Source of the DNA: Ensifer aridi | GTDB taxonomy: Bacteria > Pseudomonadota > Alphaproteobacteria > Rhizobiales > Rhizobiaceae | Direction of reading: 5' to 3' | Assembly: GCF_002078505.1 (NCBI RefSeq) | Contig: NZ_LUAV01000018.1 | Span: 14,195-78,194 of the forward strand | DNA length: 64,000 nt | In this document: in pieces, positions 1-8,598 of the stretch | Position numbering within the stretch: position 1 is the first letter of the stretch | Layout: each line of letters begins with the position of its first letter | The notes under the pieces: generated by a model | Databases searched by the model: none | What the model was told of the DNA's origin: nothing | Seen by the model: only the letters and a program-made list of their open reading frames with translations | Position numbers and translations under genes: made by a program

Positions 1-752
1 AAAGCGCGATGATGCATATGGGCCGCTACGTCGCCGGGCTGGCCGAGGCAGCCAGCCGGCACGGCGCGACGATCTTCGAGCAGGCAGCCGTCGCAGAACA
101 TCGGCAGGCGGGCAACCGTCATCATCTGAAGACGGCGCGGGGCAGTGTCACCGCCGATGCCGTGCTTGTTGCCACCGGTGCCTATACGCCTTCGACCTTC
201 GGCTATTTCCGCCGCCGGATCATCGCTGTCGGCAGCTTCATCATCGCCACCCGGCCGCTGACGGCGGCGGAGATTGCGGCGACGATGCCGGGCAATCGCA
301 CCTGCGTCACGTCGATGAACATCGGCAACTATTTCCGGCTCTCACCCGACAACCGGCTGATCTTCGGCGGCCGCGCCCGCTTCTCGGCGACGTCCGACCA
401 ACGCTCGGACGCGAAAAGCGGCGCGATCCTGCGGGCGAGCCTTGCCGAGATCTTCCCGCAGCTTGCCAGTGTCGAGATCGACTATTGCTGGGGCGGTCTC
501 GTCGACATGACCAAGGACCGCTTCCCCCGCGCCGGCTATCACGACGGCGTCTGGTACGCCATGGGCTATTCCGGCCATGGGGCGCAGCTTTCGACGCATC
601 TCGGCATGATCATGGCGGATGCGATCCTCGACCGGCCGGACCGCAACCCGCTCAACGGTCTCGAATGGCCGGCGGTGCCAGGCCATTTCGGCAAGCCCTG
701 GTTCCTGCCGCTCGTCGGCATGTATTACAAGATGCTGGACAGGTTCCAGTAG
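1..752 (+). CDS. FAD-dependent oxidoreductase (DAO family), C-terminal part
   Basis: The frame is open at the left edge, so the gene starts outside the window. About 250 residues are visible. They contain the end of a DAO-fold amine or amino-acid oxidase, including the glycine-rich C-terminal FAD contact (MGYSGHGAQLSTHLG) followed by a helix and a hydrophobic tail. The N-terminal GxGxxG dinucleotide motif is not in the window. The ending (KPWFLPLVGMYYKMLDR) resembles that of the complete oxidoreductase at 9661-10971, so the two are paralogues of the gamma-glutamylputrescine oxidase / glycine oxidase type. Such enzymes oxidise a C-N bond and release H2O2 plus aldehyde or keto acid. The substrate is unknown. 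About 210 bases without a recognisable gene follow. Confidence 0.8.
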   Translation, partial: SAMMHMGRYVAGLAEAASRHGATIFEQAAVAEHRQAGNRHHLKTARGSVTADAVLVATGAYTPSTFGYFRRRIIAVGSFIIATRPLTAAEIAATMPGNRTCVTSMNIGNYFRLSPDNRLIFGGRARFSATSDQRSDAKSGAILRASLAEIFPQLASVEIDYCWGGLVDMTKDRFPRAGYHDGVWYAMGYSGHGAQLSTHLGMIMADAILDRPDRNPLNGLEWPAVPGHFGKPWFLPLVGMYYKMLDRFQ

Positions 753-966
753 CGTACTGCTTATCCCTGTTTGTGGAAGCCGTCGAGGGCGAGGTGGTTA
801 CGCGCGGCCAATGACATCGATTATGGTCGTCTGCCACGTCTACACAACCATTCTCGGCCCTGCGTTGCGGGTGATGGAGGGCCTGAAATACGGATCGACG
901 AAGGACTGATCACAACGCCGGAGGCTCCGTTCGATGGCGTCGAAGAGGCCGCATGCGCATTCTCCG

Positions 967-1664
967 TTACTGCTCGGTCAGCTCTTTCGCCTGGTCCTTT
1001 ATGGAAGTGATTGTCAGGAGCTGATGCGTCAAGCCTGGAATGGCTGCAGGGAAGCGGCCTTCCAGAGCGGCGGTGCCAACCGTGAAGCCGGCGGCCCGGC
1101 CGCTGACGACGGCATGGATGCGTTCGGGGCGGTCGATCGAGCCTGCGACGATGACGGGCTTGACGACAGCGTCGCGGACCGCCCGGATGAGATCTGCGCC
1201 ATCGACATCGGCGCGATAGGCAAGGAGATCGAGGCCGTGGACGCCTTCGCGGGCGGCAAGGTCTTTTGCGCTTGCAACGATCTCCGTCATGGAACCCTCC
1301 AGAACGCTGGGATGGCCCGCAATGCGGCCGGGGAAGGGGTAGTAGCGGATACCACTTCCCTCAAGGAGGGGAAGGACGTCGTCGAGATGGGTGCCGCCAA
1401 GCAGATAGTCGACGCCGAGCGTGAGGGCAGCGCGCACCGACGCGATTTCGCTGGCGCGGTCGAGTGAAACCACTTCGAGATAACTCTTCGCGCCTGCGGC
1501 CCCGATTTCCCGGTCAAGCTCGAAAGCACCTTGAGGGGTAGGCCGATACCCTTGAAGCCAATATGACGGACACCCGCAGAAAGCACCAAGGGAAGCTGCG
1601 CCAGCGCATCCGGGATCGTCCGGTCGTTGCGGGTCAGCATGAAGACGAAATCGATGCGGGTCAT
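967..1664 (-). pseudogene. HisA/HisF-like TIM-barrel protein, frameshifted
   Basis: The ATG at 1664 has a strong ribosome site (AGGAGG, 1671-1676) and begins MTRIDFVFMLTRNDRT. The reading continues to about 1525, where homology passes to another frame (ELDREIGAAGAKSYLEVVSLDRA) that runs to 967. One base appears to have been lost near 1520-1530. The joined product would be about 230 residues, with a barrel-like pattern including GVDYLLGGTHLDDV, the phosphate-loop-like VIVAGSIDRPER and AAGFTVGTAALEG. The start lies one base after the pdxA-like stop, so the two were one operon. I do not know the enzyme activity; a sugar-acid or triose-phosphate substrate would fit. It is likely inactive unless the indel is a sequencing error. 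Confidence 0.6.
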
Positions 1665-1665
1665 G

Positions 1666-2560
1666 TCAATCCTCCTGGTCGCACGGTGCCTTCGCCAGTC
1701 GGCGGGCGTAGTCGATCGCTGTTTCGAGACTCCTCGGATCGGCGATGCCTCGGCCGGCGATATCGAAGGCGGTGCCATGGTCGGGGCTTGTGTGCACGAA
1801 GGGCAGGCCGAGCGTGATATTCACGCCCTTTCCAGTCCGAGTTTTTTGACCGGGATCAGCCCCTGGTCGTGATACTGCGCGACGACCACATCGAAGCGGC
1901 CGTTTCGGGCCTGCATGAAAACCGTATCGCCGGGCCAGGGGCCGCTGGCGTCTATGCCTTCGGCGCGGGCCGCCTCGACGGCGGGCGCGCTGATGCGGAT
2001 TTCCTCATCTCCGAAGAGACCGCCTTCGCCGGCATGCGGATTGATTCCCGCAACAGCGATGCGGGGCGGGCGATTCCCAGCGCGCGACCCCTCGTGGGCT
2101 AGGCGGATCGCGGACATCTGTGCCGGAAAATCCGCCCGGCGGATCGCGTCTGCCAGCGAACAATGGATCGTCACCAGCACGGTGCGGATATCGTCGTTGG
2201 CGATCATCGCCACGCGCCCCGCACCACCTTTTTTCCGCGAGGATTTCCGTGTGACCGGGTATGGAAGCCCCGCAGCGGCAAGTGCCTCCTTGTGGATCGG
2301 CGCGGTCACGATGCCGGCGACTTTACCCGATCTGGCGAGATCGATCGCTGCAACGACAGCATCATAGGCCATGCGGCCGCTGGTGGCGCTCACCTTGCCG
2401 AGTGCTGGCGGGGTTTCGATGCGGGACCCGGCGAGGATATTCAGGGCGCCATCCGGCTTCGCATCGGCGACGTCATGGATCGCATTCAGGTGCAGACCGG
2501 CGCGTCTCGCGCAGGCGACAACGAACGCGCTGTCGCTCGTTGCGTCGGCGTTGGAGGAAG
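1666..2560 (-). pseudogene. pdxA: PdxA-family 4-phospho-hydroxy acid dehydrogenase, truncated and frameshifted
   Basis: Clear PdxA family sequence is spread over frames. Visible pieces are GKVAGIVTAPIHKEAL, the metal-histidine region TIHCSLADAIRRADFP, NPHAGEGGLFGDEE, and AQYHDQGLIPVK; then, in another frame, NITLGLPFVHTSPDHGTA to the stop at 1666. Frame changes fall at about 2262-2275, 2227-2234 (a run of T on the + strand) and 1828-1832, all in short homopolymers. The first roughly 50 residues, including the usual MGDPAGIGPE start, are missing. Homology stops near 2560, where it meets a truncated LysR gene. PdxA proteins are NAD-dependent dehydrogenases of phosphorylated hydroxy acids; this accessory copy is more likely the PdxA2 catabolic type than the vitamin B6 enzyme. 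Non-functional as read. Confidence 0.75.
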
Positions 2561-3183
2561 TTCACAAAGTTGACGTGTCCCCGCCGATCGTCGTTTCCTG
2601 CGAACGGTCCGTCGCCATGCGCTGGCTGATCCCGCGGCTTTCGGAGTTCCAGGATCGCCAGCCCGAGATCGACCTTCACCTTTCCGTCGGTGGTGGGGGC
2701 TTCGATTTTGCGCGCGACCGTATCACGCTCGCGATCCGCAGACTGGATTTTGCGATCGATGCGAACTGGCAGGTCGAACGGTTGATCGAAGAGGAAGTCG
2801 GTCCCGTCATGCATCCCGCCATGGCGGATCGGTTTGCCGCCGGTGGTTATGTCGCGCTTGCTGCAAAGACCCGGCCGGATGCCTGGCAGAAGTGGTCCGC
2901 CGCCCATCCGGACGCGCCGAAGCCGCGCTCGACGCGCTTCCTTGACCATCATTTCCTGATGGCGGAGGCCGCAGCCGGCGGTCTGGGCGTGGCCATGTGC
3001 CCCAAGATCATTGCCCTCGACGATATCCGGAAAGGCGGCCTCGCCGCGCCGCTCGGCTTTCAGCCTAATGGCTCACATTACGGCATCATTCGTTCGGCGC
3101 TGGCGAAGAAGACGGCTGGAATCGATCAATTTGTGTCTTGGCTTCTCGCCGCCATTCACAAAGATTTCTATGTGGCGTCTTGA
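2560..3183 (+). pseudogene. LysR-type regulator, effector-binding domain only
   Basis: About 205 residues match the substrate-binding half of a LysR regulator of the GcvA/AmpR type: PPIVVSCERSVAMRWLIPR, then DRITLAIRRLDF, a VGPVMHPAMADRF segment, AAAGGLGVAMCPK and a C-terminal FVSWLLAAI. The N-terminal helix-turn-helix is absent. Upstream of about 2560 the same frame only reads the opposite strand of pdxA. The gene therefore lost its start, promoter and DNA-binding domain in the same event that truncated pdxA, and it cannot act as a repressor or activator. Before the deletion it was probably the divergent regulator of the pdxA-like operon. Confidence 0.75.
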
Positions 3184-3278
3184 GCCCACACACCGTCGCG
3201 GTTCCTAACTTGATCTCAAAACCGGTCAAGCATTCGAAGTGCAACAACTCGCTTCAATACCAGACCGCTATCAGGTGC

Positions 3279-3947
3279 TCAGGCATTCGGGCCAAGTATG
3301 TTTGCTCTGGCTTCGACAATGTGGTCGTACATGTTTCGCTCGGCCTCTCTGCTGTCGCGATCTTTGATGGCGTCAAGAGTGGCCTGATGCTTGGCGATAT
3401 AGGCCTTCATGCGCTCAGGGGTTAGTGACTGCTCCTTCATTTTCCCCCAGAGGTTTCCTGCCCGTACTGTGTGAATACCTTCATAGAGCGAGGCGAGAAG
3501 ACCATTGCGGGCGGCTCCGACGATGATGCGGTGAAAGACAGCGTCCCATTTCTCGAATTCGACCAGGGTTTCCGCCGCGCTGCCCCGATCGATCGATTTC
3601 TGCATTTCGTCGATCTCCTGCCTAGTCGCCCGTAACGCCGCCAAGGCGGCGATCTTGGGTTCCATGATTAGCCGAGCCTCGAAGACTTCGGCCGGATAGG
3701 TGCGCAACGCGTCTCCCGTGCTGCCTGGCGGGCGACGGAGCGCCGTCGAGGTAACCCCGCTGCCAGCGATAAACGTCCCCCTGCCCACGTGCCTAATGAG
3801 CCGGCCCTCCTTCTCCAGAGAAGCAAGCATCCGCCGAAGTGCGGTGCGGGGCAGCCCGAGTTTGAGCGCCAGGTCGCGCTCAGGCGGTAACCGATCCCCG
3901 GGCTCCAGACCTTCGGCTTCGATGAAATCCTTCAAGACTACGCTCAT
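3279..3947 (-). CDS. GntR family regulator, FadR/FCD type
   Basis: A 222-residue protein. The N-terminal winged helix shows the GntR signature (PGDRLPPERDLALKLGLPR, about residues 17-35, then GRGTFIAG). It is followed by an all-helical FCD ligand domain with the expected acidic and histidine residues (FEKWDAVFHRIIVGAARN; MYDHIVEARANI). FCD regulators usually bind small carboxylates or amino-acid derivatives and repress adjacent catabolic operons. It is transcribed away from the ABC importer at 4175, and the shared region holds the promoter block at 3969-4062 that recurs before the aldehyde dehydrogenase. It is the best candidate to bind both blocks. The N-terminal stretch before the winged helix is short; the ATG at 3947 has an AGGG ribosome site. 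Confidence 0.9.
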   Translation of the reverse strand: MSVVLKDFIEAEGLEPGDRLPPERDLALKLGLPRTALRRMLASLEKEGRLIRHVGRGTFIAGSGVTSTALRRPPGSTGDALRTYPAEVFEARLIMEPKIAALAALRATRQEIDEMQKSIDRGSAAETLVEFEKWDAVFHRIIVGAARNGLLASLYEGIHTVRAGNLWGKMKEQSLTPERMKAYIAKHQATLDAIKDRDSREAERNMYDHIVEARANILGPNA

Positions 3948-3968
3948 GAGCCCTCGCTAATTATTTTT

Positions 3969-4062
3969 CGCAACCAAATTGATCTATATTGACACCAATT
4001 GCAAGACCAATCTTATATTGATTGAGGATCAGACCCCTGATTGGTAGCGAATGGCGCTGAAC
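3969..4062 (+). promoter_or_regulatory. Promoter/operator block, copy 1 (importer operon)
   Basis: An AT-rich block contains TTGACA (3989-3994) and TATATT (4014-4019) 19 bases apart. It also carries ACCAAT at 3994-3999 and 4006-4011 and the inverse ATTGGT at 4040-4045. Nearly the same sequence, with the same -35/-10 and ACCAAT spacing, lies at 13124-13214 before the aldehyde dehydrogenase. I infer a sigma-70-type promoter with binding sites for the divergent GntR regulator. About 110 bases separate it from the ATPase start at 4175. Confidence 0.65.
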
Positions 4063-4174
4063 TACAGGGACTGCATGCTGCGTACTGCTTCAGAACGATT
4101 GTCGGAGGGCAGCACGCATAGGGCCGGCGACTAAAATCGCAAGGTAACCGCTCCGTTGAAAGGGAGGAATCTCG

Positions 4175-5839
4175 ATGGCCGCTAGAACAGAGGCTGTTTC
4201 TGGAGACGACGCAGCGCTTTCGGTGCGTGGCCTGACAGTCGACTTGCCGAAAGGCATGGAACGGGCCCATGCCGTCGAGAACATCTCGTTTGATCTCAAG
4301 CGGGGCCAGATCCTGTGCATTATCGGCGAGTCCGGCTCAGGCAAGTCGGTCACGGCAAACACGATCATGGGGCTTTTGCCGAAGCTGATCCCCGTCTCGT
4401 CCGGCGCTATTCATCTCGATGGTACCGCCATCATCGGCGCACCGGCGAAAAAACTGCGAGGACTGCGCGGCCGCGTCGTATCGATGATTTTCCAGGATCC
4501 GCTCTCGGCGCTCAATCCGCTGATGACGGTCGGCGAGCAGGTTACCGAAGTCCTGACCGCACATGGCGTGGGCACGAAGGCGTCGCGGCGCCAGCGCGCC
4601 ATCGAGCTGCTGACTGAAGTCGGTCTGCCCGATCCGGAGCTCATGTACTACCAATATCCGTTCCGGCTCTCGGGTGGGCAACGACAGCGCGTGATGATCG
4701 CCATGGCCCTGGCGCTCGAGCCCACGGTCCTGATCGCCGACGAACCGACCACGGCCCTCGACGTCACCACGCAGGCGCAGATCCTGAAACTGATCCGTGA
4801 CATTCAGCGCCGCAAGGGCATGAGCGTGATGTTCATCACCCATGACTTCGGCGTCGTGGCCGAGATCGCCGACAGTGTCGTGGTGATGGAGAAAGGCCGC
4901 GTTGTCGAGCAAGGCAGCGCCGAGCAGGTTCTGAAATCCCCCACCCACCCCTACACCCAGCGCTTGATCGCCGCCGTTCCGCATCTGACGGGCGAGGATC
5001 GCGCAGCTCAGGCGAAGGCGAGCAACGAGACGATCCTGAAGGTCGAAAGATTGTCGAAGACTTATCGTAGCGGGAGTGCCCTGTTCGGCAGCCAACGCAT
5101 CGTGCCTGCAGTGAAGGACGTCTCATTCGATCTGGCTGCGGGACGCACCCTCGGCGTTGTCGGCGAAAGCGGCTCCGGCAAGTCATCGCTCGGAAGGCTT
5201 TTGATCAAGCTGCAGGACAGTGATGGCGGTCGGATTCTTTTCGAAGGCCGCGACATCGCCAACCTTTCCGAATCCGAATTTCGTCCGCTGCGGCCGCGGA
5301 TCCAGATGATCTTCCAGGATCCCTTCGCGTCGCTCAACCCGCGTTCGACCATTGGACAAATCCTTACCGTCGGTCCCGTCGCACACGGCATGCCTTACGC
5401 CCAGGCGCGCGAGGAGGCGCGAGCGTTGCTGGCCCATGTCGGTCTCGATGCCGGCGCCTTCGGCCGCTATCCGCACGAGTTTTCCGGGGGGCAACGCCAG
5501 CGCATTGGCATCGCCCGAGCTTTGATGTTCAAGCCCAAGCTGCTGATTGCCGACGAGGCGGTCTCTGCGCTCGACGTGTCCATCCAGGCCCAGATCCTCA
5601 AGCTGCTCGATCAGATCCAGCGGGAAACTGGCGTATCGATGATCTTCATCACCCATGATCTGCGCGTCGCTAGCCAGATCTGCGACGAAATCGCGGTGAT
5701 GCAAAAAGGGCAGATCGTCGAGCGCGGTCCGCCATCACAAATCTTTCTGAACCCGCAATCGGCCTACACGCGCGAGTTGGTGGCGGCGATTCCGGGGGAG
5801 CGGCCGAGGAGCACACCGCCGGCTGCTGCGAACTTTTGA
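4175..5839 (+). CDS. ABC importer ATPase, fused DppD-DppF type (dual nucleotide-binding domains)
   Basis: The 554-residue protein holds two complete ABC ATPase domains in tandem, as in GsiA/YejF-type importers. Walker A GESGSGKS is at 51-58 and again at about 330-337. The signature LSGGQRQR lies near 165 and FSGGQRQR near 437. The Walker B motifs are LIADEPTTALD and LIADEAVSALD. Each domain ends with the oligopeptide-transporter C-terminal extension (PTHPYTQRLIAAVP; PQSAYTRELVAAIPG). It powers uptake of peptides, opines or similar solutes at the inner membrane. It is first in an operon with a family-5 binding protein and two permeases. The ATG follows GGGAGGA. Confidence 0.95.
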   Translation: MAARTEAVSGDDAALSVRGLTVDLPKGMERAHAVENISFDLKRGQILCIIGESGSGKSVTANTIMGLLPKLIPVSSGAIHLDGTAIIGAPAKKLRGLRGRVVSMIFQDPLSALNPLMTVGEQVTEVLTAHGVGTKASRRQRAIELLTEVGLPDPELMYYQYPFRLSGGQRQRVMIAMALALEPTVLIADEPTTALDVTTQAQILKLIRDIQRRKGMSVMFITHDFGVVAEIADSVVVMEKGRVVEQGSAEQVLKSPTHPYTQRLIAAVPHLTGEDRAAQAKASNETILKVERLSKTYRSGSALFGSQRIVPAVKDVSFDLAAGRTLGVVGESGSGKSSLGRLLIKLQDSDGGRILFEGRDIANLSESEFRPLRPRIQMIFQDPFASLNPRSTIGQILTVGPVAHGMPYAQAREEARALLAHVGLDAGAFGRYPHEFSGGQRQRIGIARALMFKPKLLIADEAVSALDVSIQAQILKLLDQIQRETGVSMIFITHDLRVASQICDEIAVMQKGQIVERGPPSQIFLNPQSAYTRELVAAIPGERPRSTPPAAANF

Positions 5840-5876
5840 GAGCCACGGCGAAGATCGCCACTAGGGAGGAGACATC

Positions 5877-7541
5877 ATGGCTAAAGATCCGACAACCACA
5901 TCGACCTATTCTCGACGCGACGCGCTGCGCCTCATGGCAGCGGGCGGCATCGCCTGCTTTGCCGCCCCCAACCTGCTCGGCAAACCTGCCTTTGCCGAAA
6001 CCGCCAACCCGACCGGCCGCGTCGTCGTCGGGCTTTCGCAAGAACCGACCGTCTTCAATCCGCTGATGGCCCATATCGAGGTAGACGACGCGGTCCATTT
6101 CTCGGTGTTCGACGCTCTCTTCCGCATGGATCCGAAGGGTGTTCTCCAACCCAATCTCGCGGCCGAAGTGCCATCACAGAAGAACGGCGGCATTTCGGAG
6201 GACGGTCTGAACTGGCGCATCCGCCTGCGTGACGGCGTGCGCTGGCATGACGGCGAGCCCTTCACCGCCGAGGATGTGAAGTTCACTCTCGAGCTAATCA
6301 CCAATCCGAACTTCCGCGCGTGGCGCACGGGTGGGCATTCCCTGGTGCGTGACATCACGGTGGTCTCGCCGACTGAGCTGACCTGGCGCATGGAGGAGGC
6401 TTTCGCTCCTTATCTGTCGTTCCTCGCCGAAACCTTCATGGTGCCCAAGCACATTCTCGAGAAGGAGGCCGATCCCAACACCGCCGCCTTCAACCAGGCG
6501 CCCGTCGGCACCGGTGCCTTCAAGTGGGCGCAGCGGGTTGCCGGCGACCATCTCGAACTCGTCGCGAACCCGCAATATTTCGGCGACGGCCCCTATATCG
6601 AGCGGCTCGTCTTCAAATACATTCCCGACATGACGGTGCTCTACACCCAGTTCAAGAGCGGCGACATCGACTTGGTGGACCAGGCATACATAACCGCCGA
6701 CCATTACGAGGAAGCCAAGACATTGCCCGGGCGTGTGGTGACGCTGGAGCCGGGGGCATCGCTCGAGTCGGTCTTTCTCAATCTCGAGAAGCCGCAATTC
6801 AAGGATCCGGCGGTGCGCCAGGCGCTCTATGCCGCAATGGATCGAAAGGCCATTATCGATGCGATCTACTTCGGCGTAGGCACTCTAACGGAGAGCTTCA
6901 TGCCGAAGGAGTCTTACTACTACAATCCGAACCTTCCGGCGCAGGAGTTCAACCTCGATCGGGCGCGACAGATCCTCGACGAGGCGGGCTGGGTTCCGGG
7001 CCCGGATGGGATCCGGGCGAAGGACGGGGTGCGGCTGTCGTTCGCCAACTCGACGACGTCGGGCAACAATCTGCGTGAGCAAGTGCAGCAGTTCCTGCAG
7101 CAGACATTTGCGGAGATCGGCGTCGAGATGACGATCTCGAATATGCCGGCCGCCGTCATGTGGGGCGAGTTCTGGCTCAAGTCGCAGTTCGACTCGGCGA
7201 TCGCCGGTGTCACCTATCTCATCGCGGCGGATCCGGACGCCACCAACCGTCTCCACAGCAGCGCCATTGGCGCGAAGGGCGGGAAGGGCTCGAACACCGC
7301 CCAATACTCCAACCCGGAAGTTGATGCGCTGCTCGAGAAAGGTGCCCGCACCTTTGATCCGGAAGAACGGCGGGCGATCTACAACCGCGTGCAGGAGATC
7401 GTCCGTCAGGACCTGCCGTTCCTGCCGCTGTTTGCCTATACAAACGTGTTGGGGCGCAAGGAAGGTCTCGAGGGCTTCGAGGCCAATGCCAATACCCGCA
7501 CGGCATCCTGGCATGCCGCCGGATGGCGCTGGCAGAGCTGA
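5877..7541 (+). CDS. ABC importer solute-binding protein, family 5 (peptide/opine type)
   Basis: A 554-residue periplasmic binding protein. It begins with a Tat-like signal (SRRDALRLMAAGGIACFAAP) ending near residue 40. The mature part shows the SBP_bac_5 layout: GRVVVGLSQEPTVFNPL, then LRDGVRWHDGEPFTAEDVKFTLE (the family signature, around residues 120-140) and a C-terminal DLPFLPLFAYTNVLGRK. The family binds peptides, opines, glutathione or oligosaccharides; the specific ligand cannot be told from sequence. It follows the ATPase with a good ribosome site (GGGAGGAG) and precedes a GC-rich hairpin before the permeases. The downstream amine oxidases and aldehyde dehydrogenase suggest a nitrogenous ligand. 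Confidence 0.93.
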   Translation: MAKDPTTTSTYSRRDALRLMAAGGIACFAAPNLLGKPAFAETANPTGRVVVGLSQEPTVFNPLMAHIEVDDAVHFSVFDALFRMDPKGVLQPNLAAEVPSQKNGGISEDGLNWRIRLRDGVRWHDGEPFTAEDVKFTLELITNPNFRAWRTGGHSLVRDITVVSPTELTWRMEEAFAPYLSFLAETFMVPKHILEKEADPNTAAFNQAPVGTGAFKWAQRVAGDHLELVANPQYFGDGPYIERLVFKYIPDMTVLYTQFKSGDIDLVDQAYITADHYEEAKTLPGRVVTLEPGASLESVFLNLEKPQFKDPAVRQALYAAMDRKAIIDAIYFGVGTLTESFMPKESYYYNPNLPAQEFNLDRARQILDEAGWVPGPDGIRAKDGVRLSFANSTTSGNNLREQVQQFLQQTFAEIGVEMTISNMPAAVMWGEFWLKSQFDSAIAGVTYLIAADPDATNRLHSSAIGAKGGKGSNTAQYSNPEVDALLEKGARTFDPEERRAIYNRVQEIVRQDLPFLPLFAYTNVLGRKEGLEGFEANANTRTASWHAAGWRWQS

Positions 7542-7557
7542 CCTACGCGTGACACAC

Positions 7558-7580
7558 GCCGCCGCCGCTCAGGCGGCGGC
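7558..7580 (+). terminator. Intercistronic GC stem-loop
   Basis: A perfect 9-base-pair inverted repeat (GCCGCCGCC / GGCGGCGGC) has a 5-base loop and is followed by CATTCTTT. It sits between the binding protein and the first permease. Such hairpins often stabilise the upstream message or partly terminate transcription, so that binding protein is made in excess over membrane subunits. That role is inferred. Confidence 0.6.
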
Positions 7581-7613
7581 CATTCTTTGACGCTGTCATA
7601 AGGAGGAAAGCCA

Positions 7614-8564
7614 ATGCGCGGCTTCCTGCTCAATCGCCTTTCACAGAGCCTCGTCCTGCTCCTGATCGTTTCGGTCATCGGGTTCGTCGTCCTGAATCTG
7701 CTTCCGGGTGGCCCGCTGGCGCAGTTCGGGCTCGATCCCAGCATGACCCAGGACGATCTCAACCGTCTCAAAGAACAGCTGGGACTCAACCGTCCACTGT
7801 GGATGCAATATCTGGACTGGGCCTGGCGCCTCGTTCAGGGCGACTGGGGTCACTCCTTCCGTGACGGCGCTCCCGTGCTGGACGTGATTGGCCGCCACCT
7901 TGTTGCGACGCTGTTGTTGATGGGGTCCTCCACCGTGATTGCCATCGCCATCGGCACGTGGATCGGCATCCGCGGCGCCACGCACCGCTATTCGATTTTC
8001 GACTATCTGGCGACAGTCGGTGCCATGGTGGCGTTGTCGATCCCGACCTTCTGGTTCGGTCTCGTCGGCATCTACGTGTTCTCGCTGCGCCTGGGCTGGC
8101 TGCCAGCCGGAAACATGTACACGATCGGCGACGGCTCGGTCCTGAATTATCTTCATCACCTGATCATGCCGAGCATTGTGCTGGCGCTGGTGCATGTCGC
8201 CATCTGGAGCCGCTACATGCGAACGGCGACGCTTGACGTCATCAGCCAGGAATTCGTCAAGACCGCCCGCGCCAAGGGGCTGAGTGAGCGTCGGATCCTG
8301 ATGAAGCATGTCGTCGGCAACGCGCTGCTGCCAATGATCACACTTGCGGGAATGCAGCTTCCCAGCGTTCTCACGGGTGCTCTGGTTACCGAGACGGTGT
8401 TTACCTGGCCGGGCATGGGCCGGCTGTTCCTCGATAGTCTCGGTTACAGCGACTACCCGGTCGTGATGGGGCTGCTCATGTTCTCGGCAATACTCGTCGT
8501 GCTCTGCAACCTGCTCGCCGATATCGTCGTCGCCATCATCGATCCCCGTATCCGTCTGAGCTAA
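7614..8564 (+). CDS. ABC importer permease, DppB type
   Basis: A 316-residue inner-membrane protein. It has an N-terminal membrane helix (LVLLLIVSVIGFVVLNLLPGG), the DppB-family amphipathic segment with QLGLNRPLWMQYLDW, and further membrane helices. The BPD permease EAA-like loop reads EFVKTARAKGLSERRILMKH. It ends LADIVVAIIDPRIRLS, typical of the family. It forms the translocation channel with the product of 8599-9477. A strong ribosome site (AAGGAGGAAA) precedes the ATG. Confidence 0.95.
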   Translation: MRGFLLNRLSQSLVLLLIVSVIGFVVLNLLPGGPLAQFGLDPSMTQDDLNRLKEQLGLNRPLWMQYLDWAWRLVQGDWGHSFRDGAPVLDVIGRHLVATLLLMGSSTVIAIAIGTWIGIRGATHRYSIFDYLATVGAMVALSIPTFWFGLVGIYVFSLRLGWLPAGNMYTIGDGSVLNYLHHLIMPSIVLALVHVAIWSRYMRTATLDVISQEFVKTARAKGLSERRILMKHVVGNALLPMITLAGMQLPSVLTGALVTETVFTWPGMGRLFLDSLGYSDYPVVMGLLMFSAILVVLCNLLADIVVAIIDPRIRLS

Positions 8565-8598
8565 TCGCCTCATGGACGCTCAACAGGAGGCCACCATT

